64,000 nucleotides of DNA from Neoceratodus forsteri (Eukaryota; Chordata; Ceratodontiformes; Ceratodontidae): NCBI GenBank assembly GCA_016271365.2, contig CM028131.1, positions 170,380,501 through 170,444,500 of the forward strand, given 5' to 3'. The position numbers and the translations under genes were made by a program. Position 1 is the first letter of the stretch, and every line of letters starts with the position of its first letter. Below, piece by piece: positions 11,523-21,621 of the stretch. Under the pieces are notes generated by a model. The model was not told the origin of the DNA. It worked only from the letters and a program-made list of their open reading frames with translations, and did no database searches.

Positions 11523-12386
11523 TCAGGAATCCCCCTTTGCAGTCACTGGCCTGATATAACCCCTGTAAGCTTGGTGTGCCCATCAGCCAATATTTTTATT
11601 TTTTCTTCCTGACAACCTAGTTGATCCACCTCTGTGGCATCTTTGAACCAAAATGGGTGTGTTTGTATTTGCTTGGCTCCCCAACAGACACTTGTATACC
11701 CTTCTTCAGCACAGCAACAAACTGATACCTGGTCACCAGCCAGCCATTACTATGAAAGAAAAATTTTCTCCACACTTGTGGCCTATGAGCGATGAAGTCT
11801 TCCACTAGTTACCAGGGGCAAATGCTATGACCAACTATCCTATGCAATATCACTAGCTGCAGTGGATCCAGCTGGATGGTCTTTGACATTCTCAATGTTA
11901 TAACCAGGTGATCCGTCAACAGCCTTATGTCCCCTACCTTAATGTTATTGCCCAAGGCCATGACCCCTTTTCTGTCCACCACCCATCCTGATTCCCTAAT
12001 GCTCTGAAAAAGGCACACACAAATAGTGCCCTGAATAACCATACTTCTTATGTTGAGTTGTATACATAATCCAGTCCATTTAGTATGTCTCTTAATAATA
12101 AATGACTTGTCAACCTGTTTCCTACTGTCTTGCCATCTACCTCTTATCCTGGCCCCCTTATCCACAATTCTGAGAAATATAAATGAGACTGTCATGTACT
12201 GCACATCATGCATCTTTGCAAAAAAAAATGTTTGCCGACAACTGGCCCCTTATATATTCCATCGGTTTTTCTTACTCAATCAGGTAGTGGATGAACTGCT
12301 GTATCCCAGTTATACTCCCTAACACCCCTAGCTAATTAGCCCTGTGTTCTCCAAACTCCAGAAATGTCCTTACTTTTGCATCATAC
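11523..12386 (-). pseudogene. Tyrosine recombinase of the Ngaro/DIRS element
   Basis: The minus-strand frame 12213-11809 holds VGDIRLLTDHLVITLRMSKT and GHSICPW. It continues after a stop (11805-11617) as VWRKFFFHSNGWLVTRYQFVAVLKKG, then KYKHTHF in place of the 'THSFR' box. The last piece, about 11590-11523 in a third frame, reads NIG*WAHQAYRGYIRP. This retains the WxxxAYxxYIRP ending with the presumed nucleophilic tyrosine, although a stop replaces the residue before W. The HxxR arginine is not in frame. A YR is diagnostic for this retrotransposon order. It is inactive here. Confidence 0.78.
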
Positions 12387-13236
12387 TTATGCCAGATGCC
12401 TAGGATCAGAGATTGCCATACTAGCTTGGCCATTCTTGATTAGCTGCTTGCCATAAATAGTCTGGGATCTGTGCTGGGACCAACTCTGCTGCTGGAACCA
12501 CCAGGCAAAGGCATTCAAACTACAAGTGAGACAATGCATCCACAGTGACATTGTTCTTACTGGGTGCATGTTTTGCCCTAAATGTCAGGTTGAGTTACAA
12601 GCACTGTAGAAGAAAAATATGCAGTAGCCTCATTACCTCTACAGAATTAGATGGCTAAGCATTCAGAATCTCGACCACTGCATGGTTGTCAGAAAGGAAC
12701 AATACTTTCAGGTTAGACAATCTCTACCCCCAATGAAAATTGCAGCGACAATAGGGAACAGTTCTAACACTGTGATATTCCTTGTAAGACCTTCCCTCAC
12801 ACAGAGGTCATCCCATTCTCCTGCAAACCAAGCCCTGTAAAAATGTCCCCATAAACAACACCGTTTGAGGCTTCCATAACAACTAACAACCCTGTGCACT
12901 ATCTACCATGGACTGCCATAATGAAGCCTCATTGAAACACTTGAGAAAAACCTCCCAAACTTCCAGATCTGCCCTCATACCCACTGTCCCTCTTATGTGA
13001 TGATGGGGTACAAGTGCTCCCTTTGTAGCCCATGCCAACCTCCTCACAAATGACCTTCCTGGAGGAACTGCTTTACAAGCAAAGTTAAGGTGACCTATCA
13101 GAGACTGTATTGTTTTAAGAGTGACCTTCCTAGCCAACCAAACTTGTCCAATTAACTCACTCAGTCCCTGCACTTTATCTACCAGCCAACTGGAAACTTT
13201 CTCCATTGTGTCCAGCTCTATCCACAAGTGGGTTAA
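12387..13236 (-). pseudogene. RNase H domain of the Ngaro/DIRS element
   Basis: The frame from 13236 reads WIELDTMEKVSSWL, then QSLIGHLNFACKAVPPGRSFVRRL and PHHHIRGTVGMRADLEVWEVFL (about 13110-12940), the hallmark linker and RNase H block of DIRS-group polyproteins. Further pieces at 12899-12708 (LTRNITVLELFPIVAA) and 12569-12387 (LWMHCLTCSLNAFAWW, the decayed 'DALSR.QF' tail) complete the domain. RNase H would remove the RNA from the cDNA hybrid. Stops between the pieces show decay. Confidence 0.82.
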
Positions 13237-13443
13237 ATTCACACCTCCGGATAAAGGGGAGTTAGTGTCCCGAAGCGCCGAGGCTGGAAACATGTTGGTT
13301 GTGGAGGTTTAATGTAGCACTTAATGTGTTTTCAGTTTTAGCTTACAATTTCTAAGTACTTATTTATTTACTTTAATAAAAAACACTCTCACTGAAATTA
13401 TTGTGAGTCTGGAGTGCTGGATTAACTTATTTCCCTACACTAA
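13237..13443 (+). mobile_element. ~200 bp insertion with hammerhead-like motif
   Basis: This block interrupts the Ngaro protein between the RT end (..EEK..GP) and the RNase H start (..ELDTMEKV). Short aattta sequences on each side could be a target duplication. On the plus strand it has an acctcc / ggaggt pair enclosing cccgaagcgccgaggctgg and then aaacatgttgg. This resembles a decayed type I hammerhead ribozyme core (CUGAUGA, stem II, GAAAC, short self-complementary stem III) known from Penelope-like elements and related repeats of amphibians. An AT-rich tail with AATAAA follows. The repeat identity is inferred from memory of such amphibian elements, and cleavage ability is doubtful because the CUGAUGA box is poor. 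Confidence 0.5.
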
Positions 13444-13445
13444 AT

Positions 13446-14227
13446 TTATTGTAGGGCCCTTGGTTTTTCCTCCATCAAGGGAACCCAAACCATGCCATCA
13501 ACTCTGAAAAGACTTACAATGTTTGCCTGCATTGATCTGTCTCAGGTTCGCCAATAAAAAGGAAATCATCAAGGTAGTGAGATATGTGACGATTCCCTGC
13601 ATACTGCGATGTCACCCTCTCCAAGAAGTGGCTAAAGGTCTCAAAAGTGAAACATGAGACCAAACAATCCATCACAATGGTCATATCATAATAGAATCCA
13701 CCCTGAAAACAGAACCCCAATGGGTCAAAATCTGCCGGCCTCATTGGCAGTAGGTAAAAAGCAGACTTACTATTACTTTTGGCCAAATGGCAACAGAGGA
13801 CCACCCCTTGTGTGAACTGGACGGCAACATCAAAGAATGCATAGGTGACTGCACTGTCCTTGGGGCTGATGTAATCATTCATGAATGACCCTTTCAGGTA
13901 TGACAAGTGGTGTATGAATTAATAGTCACACAGTGTCTTTTTGGGAATGACCCACAATGGCAATATTCTAAATGGGTTCATAGGTGGCCTACTACAAGGA
14001 CTGGTCAATCTGCCTGTCTCTACTTCTTTTTGCAATTCTAGTACCACCACATGCTTTAGGGGCTGCACTGAGTTCAAGCTGCAAGAAGTGATCGATACCT
14101 GTGGGCCCATGTATGGGATGGGGAAGTCATTTGTGAAGCCATTTGTTAGGTACTGCATGTCAGTCACTCTGGGGTAGTGACTGAGCCATAGCTGCATGTG
14201 AATCATTTTTATAGGGGACCTTGCCAT
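13446..14227 (-). pseudogene. Reverse transcriptase of the Ngaro/DIRS element
   Basis: The start LSHYPRVTDMQYLTNGF and then RILPLWVIPKK (about 14180-13930) match the RT entry region of DIRS-group elements. After one stop the frame at 13906-13514 holds MNDYISPKDSAVTYAFFDVA, a fingers and palm block (KSAFYLLPMRPADFDPLGF), and HYLDDFLFIGEPET, where YLDD is the catalytic motif, at about 13585-13545. The sequence continues in a shifted frame to about 13446 (LMAWFGFP, EEK), where a ~200 bp insertion separates it from RNase H. The active-site aspartates are present, but frame breaks make the copy dead. Confidence 0.88.
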
Positions 14228-14245
14228 TCTTATAAGCAGGCCTAT

Positions 14246-15893
14246 TCACTTGATTCCCCCAACAGACTTTTGACTGTCACCGCTGCTGTGGGAGAAGTTG
14301 CTGCAGCAGGCCGAGGCCTTGTGTTTGCCACCACATCTGCTGAATTCAGGCTTGAATTTGCAGAATTCACAATTACTCTTCCCTATATTAAACTGGTGGC
14401 AAGTGCCTTTCTGGCCTGTCCATGCCACTTTGAGCACCATGTGCCTACTGGCAGTAAAGTGTACATTAGGCAGTTTTGGCCATGTAATGTGCTGTGACCA
14501 TAGATCATGGTCTACCTTGTCCCACCACAGCTCAGGTACTCTCATCATTTTCATCCTAAATAACTCATAGTGCAGCCAGGCAGTACCCTCATATGCCAGG
14601 TGTGCTGTTTTTGTATTATTTCTGCCTTTTATTAGCTGCATAATTTCTTGCTAGAAATACATGGTGTAAATTATAAGAAAGATATCAAACCTGACTGACC
14701 AGTTCTCAAATGTGGGTGGCACGTTTGGCATGCACCACTTTTCCTTTTCCACCTTCTCCTTGTCAAATAAGTTGTGAAACTCACAGTGCAAGAGCTCAAA
14801 CATTTCTACTTATTCCTCTTTCTAAATCTTTTTCCTCATGTCATTCAATAGATGGACATCCATGAGGTCATCCTTCCCCACGTATCTGAAGTGCTTGTTG
14901 GCCATTGCTGCCCATGCTGCCTGTGGTGCCCTGCAATTAGTAGTACCAACTGCTGGGCCCTTTCCTCCTTCCATGCCCTGTGCAGGCAACTGCTCTGTGT
15001 CAGTACCCTGCCATCTGCTGCTGTTGCTAGCAATTCCCCACATCTACCTCACTACCTGATCCACACTGTTATTACCCACCCCTTGTCCATCCTGCAGTTC
15101 ATTGGCTATACCACTTGGCCCATCTTCTCTCATCGGATCCTATAACCCTGGCCTGGCATGGTGCATGCATTCTGCACCAGTGGCCCACTTTGACTCATGG
15201 CTACATTATTTGCATTGCTTCCAACCCCCCCCCAAAAAAATTATTGCATCCCCAAGAGTGCCAATGGCCATGTTGCCATGAGGGTGTTCTGTACAGCTGC
15301 TTCAGCTGAAGTTCCACTCACTTGCCCCTCAGTTTGCACCACTGAAGAGGTCCCTGATGCCCTGGCAGGGGCCTTACCTGATTTCCCTTTTCCTGTTCTG
15401 CTGATGGCCCTCATAAGGCCCTTAGCAAAAGGAGGCTTGCCTGTCAAGGAGACCCTGGCCTTTAACCTGACCCCCTGTAGCTGCACCAGACCTCCAACAG
15501 CCTCAGGCCTTCAGCCCCTCTTTTCCCATGGTGAATCCTAGTGCCATCTTTTAACTCATACTTGTCTTTGGTGTGATGCAGGATGGGAGCTGCAATACCC
15601 ATCTCAACCCTGGGAGCTTCATACCCTTTCTGAGGTGTCTGTGAGTCTGTGATGGCCTCACCATGCTCCAACTCTGCTTCCTCCTTTCCACCTGCTGCTG
15701 ACTCTTCTGCAACCAGTCTGCCAGTACCTCTTGAACTCTTCCTCTGTTTTGCCCCCATTAGAGCTGTCTGTAACTTGACTAGCCTCATTGATGACTTCCT
15801 AATCTGTGGCAATGAGTGTGCCTCTGTAGGACTCCCCGGTTGCTTCCCCAGTGCAGTTCGCATCAGGGATTGTAACCAGCTGGAACCCCTCAA
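14246..15893 (-). pseudogene. gag-like ORF of the Ngaro/DIRS element
   Basis: Broken frames at 15893-15462, 15486-15241, 15043-14822 and 14641-14246 appear to make up one gag. The last piece contains CHQFNIGKSNCEFCKFKPEFSRCGGKH-type cysteine and histidine spacing (about 14400-14310), the cysteine-rich nucleic-acid-binding knuckle typical of DIRS and Ngaro gag: C-x9-C-x2-C, then C-x2-C with a histidine after GGK. The N-terminal part is rich in Ala, Gly, Ser and Lys and has no assigned fold. The order directly upstream of the RT fits. Confidence is high for the cysteine block and lower for the N-terminal extent. Confidence 0.65.
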
Positions 15894-16450
15894 TTAAATC
15901 AGGTGCAGTGTTGTCTCTCTAAATTCAGAACTCAATTCACTCCCCAATCAGGTGCTTGTAGACACCACCACCATCTCCTTACGCACCTGATCGGACACCT
16001 TGACCTTCATGTTAGCACACAATATGTGGGCTTTACTGAATAGCTAAGCACTTCAGTAATACTGCTCCACTTCTGTATACCCATCATCAAAAACAAAATG
16101 AGATACCTTAACATTAGTAAGCCAATATGTGCACATGTCATGTTGCTGAGGCAGGTAAACTGCCCCAGGCACTGAATGAACTCATCAGGTCATGGGTGGG
16201 AAAAAAACACCAAACTATCACTGCAGACCACCCCACACCCACAGAGCACAGCATGGAATGCACACTGCTCTGGAATGGCCCTTGCCAGGTCATCCAGGCG
16301 GCTCCACCCAACTATCCCTGAGACACAAAGAAACAGAAAAAAAAACTTTAAATTTGGGCCAAGAATTCCATTATACACAGAGTCAGCCACTGTGCCAACC
16401 ACTGTTCCCATTTTGGCTAACCCCCCTCCCATTTTGATCCCCTGAAGTGT

Positions 16451-17110
16451 GCATGCTTTGTTAGACTTCTAAATGGAGTCAGCAGCTGATTTGGGTAAAC
16501 CTTGATACTTAGGGCTGGTTACAAAGGCCTTCCCAGCTATTGGGCCCACACAGCACTGCCAGTCCAAGCCACTATGCAAATCAACCTCAGGGACATACAC
16601 TTGCTGCTACCCAGTCGCATGTATATCACTACATATGTTTTGTCACATTTTTGCAGAGTGTTGTCACGTCCAGCCCCATACAGCAGTGTGTGATTGATCC
16701 AGAGGAAACGCTGGCATCCCTAGGTCCAACTAACAGCCACTGCTGACCAGTGTCTCTGGCCTGAAGTCTGATAGGCAGAGATTTGAAGCAGAACAGAGGG
16801 CTGTACAGAGCTGGGCTTAGTAAAGGCTGGATGGGAAACCTTCCCATCTCAATATATTCCATAATGACACAGGATATTTCATCATCATTTTGGCAGGATC
16901 CTTGAGTTCTGCATCAGCAAGGGGAGCAGAATGTGGGAGGGTTTCTGAGGAGAACAAGAAGAAATGGAAAACAAAATTACCAACTGCAGAATGATTTTTA
17001 GTTTTTTGTTACATATCAGATAGCATGGGGTGAACTTGCAAATATCTCGTCTTAGCACTTATTGTTGTAAAAAAGCAGTATGTGGACCATCCACAACATA
17101 AAAGCCACGG
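16451..17110. other. Unassigned flank between Ngaro and CR1 copy D
   Basis: About 660 bases without a recognisable protein. It may include the 5' end of the Ngaro element, but no repeat shared with the other end (11400-11520) was clear beyond a short 'tttgaagcag' word. Confidence 0.35.
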
Positions 17111-17418
17111 AAATACAGGAGGAGCAGTGAGGGGAAGGGAGGAGGTACTGTGGGTCACTCTGGAGAGGATGGATGAGGCAGCTATCTGCACAGGTGTAGT
17201 CTACAGGCCTCCAGTTCAGGGGATTAGATGGATATGGAAATGATGCTAGCAATCCCAAAAATGGCTCACAGGGGAGAACTATTGCCAGTAGGGGACTTCA
17301 ATCTACTATAGATTGGTGCCTCTCCGCTGCAGCATCAACCAGGAGAAGGAATATCCTGGAATCCCTGCAGGGAGCATTCCTCAGACAACTAGTTATAGAA
17401 CCCACTTGGGAGAAGGCA

Positions 17419-17703
17419 ATGCTGGACCTGGTGATGACAAATGGAGATAGTGCCATGGAGGTCACAGTAGGGGACCACCTGGGGAACAGCGATCACGGTA
17501 CAGTGTGGTTTGATATTAAAACTGGGTCAGAATCGAATCACATGAGGACAAGGATTCTGGACTTCAGGAGGACTGCCTTCAAGAAAATGGGCGAACGCAT
17601 GAGGGACAACCTAGCAGGGTTAGGGAAAATGGGGGAATTAGAGGAACAGAGGGCAAAAATAAAAGAGAGCATTGAAAAGGCTACAAATCTCTGTGTCAGG
17701 TAG
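17419..17703 (+). pseudogene. CR1 endonuclease C-terminal piece, copy D
   Basis: This 94-codon frame reads MLDLVMTNGDSAMEVTVGDH, then GNSDHGTVWFDI and RILDFRRTAFKKMGERM. These are the second half of the CR1 endonuclease, with the SDH catalytic motif intact, and the start of the linker to RT. The frame before it (17111-17418) holds the GVVYRPP and GDFN region in shifted frames (GDFN reads ggggacttcaat near 17290). Confidence 0.78.
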
Positions 17704-17929
17704 ATTAACACGGGTAAAAGGAAGAAGAAACCGCTATGGTTCTCTAAGAAGGTAGCAGAGAAAGTAAGAGCAAAAAAACTGGTATTTAGAAGATACAAAA
17801 TAACATAGAGGGAGGAGGACAGGGAGAGTTACCAAGAGAAGCAAAGGGAGGCAGGGAAGGCATTTAAGAGCGTAAAGATGCAAACAGAGGAAAAGATCGC
17901 CAAATCAATGAAAAAGGGGGATAAAACAT

Positions 17930-18556
17930 ATTTTGTTTTTTAGAATTTCTCATTTTCCCTCCTACTGCCCCAACCAAGCCGCCGCATCGGGAGTCACCCA
18001 TGATCCTCCTACCTGCCTCCAGCTCACCTGCTGCCTGGATCCCTCCATCCTGCCTTGGTTTTACCCCCTGGGAGGTGTCAGGAGGGGGCCAAACCCCCAA
18101 TTCTTGAAATCATGTCAGGTCCCCAGGTAGTGGTGGCTTTGCAGCACATCAGGACTTGGTCGGCACTTTGTCTTCCTGGCTCTGTTGGGTGCATTTTCCT
18201 CCCTTTTTGTGTGGAAGCTGCGTGCCCTGATGTCAGGCACGAATGTCATCATCCTCAGCTTCCACCCCCCACTGGTGCCACTCCAGAGCTGATTGGTCCA
18301 CAGACCTCCACTGGTGGCCAGTCCAACCTCTGAGGTGGTGACATGCCAGCATGCCCCCAGCCTCTGCCAGGGGTCATCACACACTGGGATAAGCCCCATC
18401 CCTCCCACCGGAGAAGGTGAGCTGTCACTGGATGCTCCAGCCTGTCTTCCCCCATCCAATCCCCAGCGTCCCGAGTCCGCTACCGAACCCTGGTCACCAG
18501 TGTGGAATGAGGTGTGGCATCCAGCGCCTCAACCCTCATTACCACCAGGCCGGTCC
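17930..18556 (-). mobile_element. Long tRNA-derived SINE (family S), complete copy
   Basis: The element is 627 bp long and flanked by a 9-base duplication, ataaaacat, at 17921-17929 and 18557-18565. On the minus strand the head reads ggaccggcctggtggtaatg, with a box A-like segment 'tggtggtaatgagggttgag' and a box B-like 'ggttcggtagc' about 40 bases later, so a tRNA-derived polymerase III promoter is likely. The head and the first ~150 bases match the SINE at 47842-48469 (628 bp) and the pair at 37291-37772. It split the CR1 copy D linker and is younger than it. No protein is encoded. Confidence 0.8.
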
Positions 18557-18767
18557 ATAAAACATTTTTTAGGTATATAAGCAAAAAGTGGAAGACAAAG
18601 GGAGGGATAGTGAGGCTGAAAGATAAAGAAGGGGATAGTGTACAGGCAAACCACCAAAAGGCAAACATATTATGCAAATACTTCTGTTCAGTGTTTACAG
18701 ATGAGGAGGCAGGTGATGGGCCAAGAATAAAGGACAATTGTGTTAGGGGCTGGAAAGTGGACACCAG

Positions 18768-21326
18768 CCTAGTGGGTACATACTACAGACCCCCTTTAGC
18801 CTCTACTGATTATACCAATACATTAATAGATGAGATTTCTGATATGGCCTCCGAAGGTAACATCCTGGTTTTAGGAGATTTTAATATGCCTACCATCAAC
18901 TGGGAATCCCTCACAGGAAAATCTTTTGGGGAAAAAGTGTTAATTTCACTTATTGTTGATCAAGGCCTTGAACAGCTTGTTACAGAATGTACTTGAGGTA
19001 CGAATATCCTGGATTTAGTAATAACAAATATAGAAAATGCCATTCAAAATGTTAGTACCTGGGACCCCTTGGGCATAAGTGATTATTATTCACTCTTATT
19101 TTAATTACTCCTTAATACTAGGCAGTGTCCAAGAGGTGTTGAATTTAAAAATTACGATACTGCTGATTTTACTGTAATAAATTACCATCTTTATAATACT
19201 CTGTGTGTTACGCTTCCAGAACCACTTTCTGTTGAGGAGTCATGGGATTATTTAAAAACATCTATTCATAATCTAGAATCCCTATATGTTCCAAAAAAAA
19301 AAAAGAAATATAATAGAAAAGGGAAGATTCCACTCTGGTTCAATAACAAAATTCAGAAATTAATAAACAAAAAAAAAGGCTATTTACTGCCCTGAAGAGG
19401 AGTGTGGGAACAAATAAAGTTAAAGCCCTTTATAAATATAACCTTGCTTTATGACTTGTTAAATCAAGTATTCAGCAGGCTAAAAAGAAATTAGAATGTC
19501 GTTTGTCTCATCACAAAGACAGTTATAAATCCTTACACTCATACCTAAATAATAAAAAAAATGGTTAACAGACGTCTAGGTCCCATTTCGGTTAATAATG
19601 CCTTAATGATGATAAGGAGATAGCTGATACTTCAACATGCAGTTTTGTTCAACATTCTCAAAAAAAGACTCTCCAATAAATACCGTCACCTCTTCAGGTC
19701 TAACATCATCTTATATTATTTCCGTAAATGAAATAATGACGTATTTGCAAACATTAAAAAACAACATCTAGCCCAGGCCCTGATGATGTTGATCCAAAAT
19801 TTCTATTAAAAACAGCTTATGCTATAGCCATACCTTTAACCATTATATTTAATAAATCACTCCAACATGGTCTTATCCCTCAAGACTGGTCTAAAGCAAT
19901 AGTGGTTCCCATCTTTAAAAAGGGCGATCATTCCAAACCTGAAAACTATCATCCCATTAGTTTAACCTCTGTAATAAGTAAACTCATAAAAAAATTCATC
20001 AAACACTTCTTGGAGCAAGAAGTTATCTCAATGAACTTGATAGATCCAACCTGCATGGGTTTCGACAGCAGTTTTCAAGTACTGCTAATCTGGTCTCTTT
20101 CTATAACTATATAAGTCAAGGACTGGATAGAGGTGAACCAATGGATGTCATTCTGCTTGACTTTATTAGGGCATTTGACAAGGTTCCACATGATAAACTC
20201 TTGGACAAACTGACAAAAATGGGGTTTCGATCATTTTGGCTAGATGGATTGCCAATTGGTTGTCTAATAGAACCCAACATGTAAGGGTCAATGAATCTCT
20301 ATCCGAAGTTGGGGATGTGACCAGTGGAGTCCTCGCAGGGCTCCGTCTTGGGACCCACACTGTTTAACATATGCATCAGTGACATGCAGATTAGTTCTAA
20401 TAACTTGTTAGTTAAATCTGCGGATGACACCAAGTTGGGTGGTACAGTTTATTCATCATCTGATAGGGCCTTACTTGTTAATACCCCTAAAATAGTTGAA
20501 AACTGGGCATTGACGAATGGTATGTCACTTAATTCTAATAAGTGTACTGCCCTTCATTTTGGAAACAATAAACCAAGGCAAACTTATACACTTAACAATA
20601 CTCCTCTTAGAGTATCTGCATCTGAAAGAGACCTCGGTATTATTGTAAATAATAAACTAACATCAATAGATCACTGTATAAAAACAGCTAGCATATCAAA
20701 TTCTCTGTTAACTAGAATTAAAAGAACTTTTGTTACTAGGAGACAAGAATGTATTATTCCCCTATTTAGAACTCACATTAGGCCATATTCGGACTACGGC
20801 TCACCTTTTTGGAGTCCGTATCTCAAACAAGACATTGCTAGGATAGACAGAATCCAGAGAAGAGCCACCAAACTAGTTCCCCGACTGGCACACAAAGAAT
20901 ATCATGAAAGACTCCACGAAACTGGGCTTCACTCACTACAAAACAGGTGCATTAGAGGTGACTTATTATTCTTATATAAAATTCTAACATCCACTGATTT
21001 AATGGATCAATGCGGTCTAAAGTTTTCCAATAGAAGGACCTCACCACGATTACATAAACAGTTGGCTGTTCCTATGGCCAGGACTAATAAAAGATTAAAT
21101 TATTTTACTGTTAGAGCACCAAGATTATGGAACAATCTTCCTCAACATCTAGTGGACTGCAAATCGTTTCATTCTTTTATGCGGGGTCTCAATTTGTGGA
21201 TTACATCTAATAATTTAGTTATGCAAATGGGTATCAATCACATAATTGCCCACTACAGTAGTGGTGGACATTCTCGAAGGCCTTCTGTCCTAACAAACCA
21301 AGTAAACCAAGCTTATTTGCAGTGGA
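18768..21326 (+). mobile_element. AT-rich CR1-like LINE, copy E, inserted in copy D
   Basis: The copy starts inside the endonuclease (TYYRPPLASTDYTN, LVLGDFNMPTINWESLTG at about 18870) and runs through an RT with PISLTSVISKLIKKFIKHFL (about 19950), VILLDFIRAFDKVPHDKLLD (about 20150), SQGSVLGPTLFN and SADDTKLGG (about 20410). It ends in a 335-codon open frame. It differs from the other CR1 copies in being AT-rich with a distinct protein. Breaks are confined mainly to the first 1.5 kb. No target duplication was found. It lies wholly inside copy D, which resumes at 21327. CR1 clade is likely; a sister clade is possible. Confidence 0.8.
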
Positions 21327-21331
21327 AATAG
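20324..21331 (+). pseudogene. 335-codon open RT C-terminal half, copy E
   Basis: This is the longest open frame of the window. It begins at SSQGSVLGPTLFNICISDMQ (RT motif B) and includes SADDTKLGG, the RT catalytic box with S for the usual F or Y before ADD. LNSNKCTALHFGNNKPRQTY, SERDLGIIVNNKL, RPYSDYGSPFWSPYLKQDIA, QRRATKLVPRLAHKEYHERL and RAPRLWNNLPQHL follow. No internal stop interrupts more than 1 kb, so this copy is younger than its neighbours. The upstream half is frameshifted (a shift sits just before this frame, in the phrase around 20325), so no complete protein is made. The start codon given is only the first ATG of the open stretch. Confidence 0.8.
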
Positions 21332-21621
21332 TCCTTAGGGAACTAAAGACACTAAAGGTGGACAAGGCAATAGGGCCAGATGGGGTGCACCCCAGGATAC
21401 TGAGGGAATTCAGAGGAGCTGGCAGCACCACTGATATCCCTGTTCAACCTGTCATTGGCAACAAGGGAGGTACAGGGTACTGGAGGATGGCAGATGTGGT
21501 CCTTCTCTACAAACGTGGTAATGGACAGGAGGCGGGAAACTACAGGCCTGTCATCTTGACATCCGTGATTGGTAAGGTAATGGAATCACTGTTAAAAGAA
21601 AGTATTGTGGAACATCTTGAG

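Larger units (their letters stand above)
11500..16450 (-). mobile_element. Ngaro/DIRS-type tyrosine-recombinase retrotransposon
   Basis: Minus-strand protein pieces occur in the order gag (15893-14246), RT (14227-13446), RNase H (13236-12387) and tyrosine recombinase (12386-11523). This is the order of YR retrotransposons, which integrate by recombinase rather than by an integrase or an endonuclease nick. No methyltransferase-like domain lies between RNase H and YR, which favours Ngaro over classic DIRS or PAT. All domains carry stops or frameshifts, several consistent with CpG-to-TG decay. The split direct repeats expected at the ends were not recognised, so the outer limits are approximate, especially at the gag side where sequence to about 17000 could also belong. 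Confidence 0.82.
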
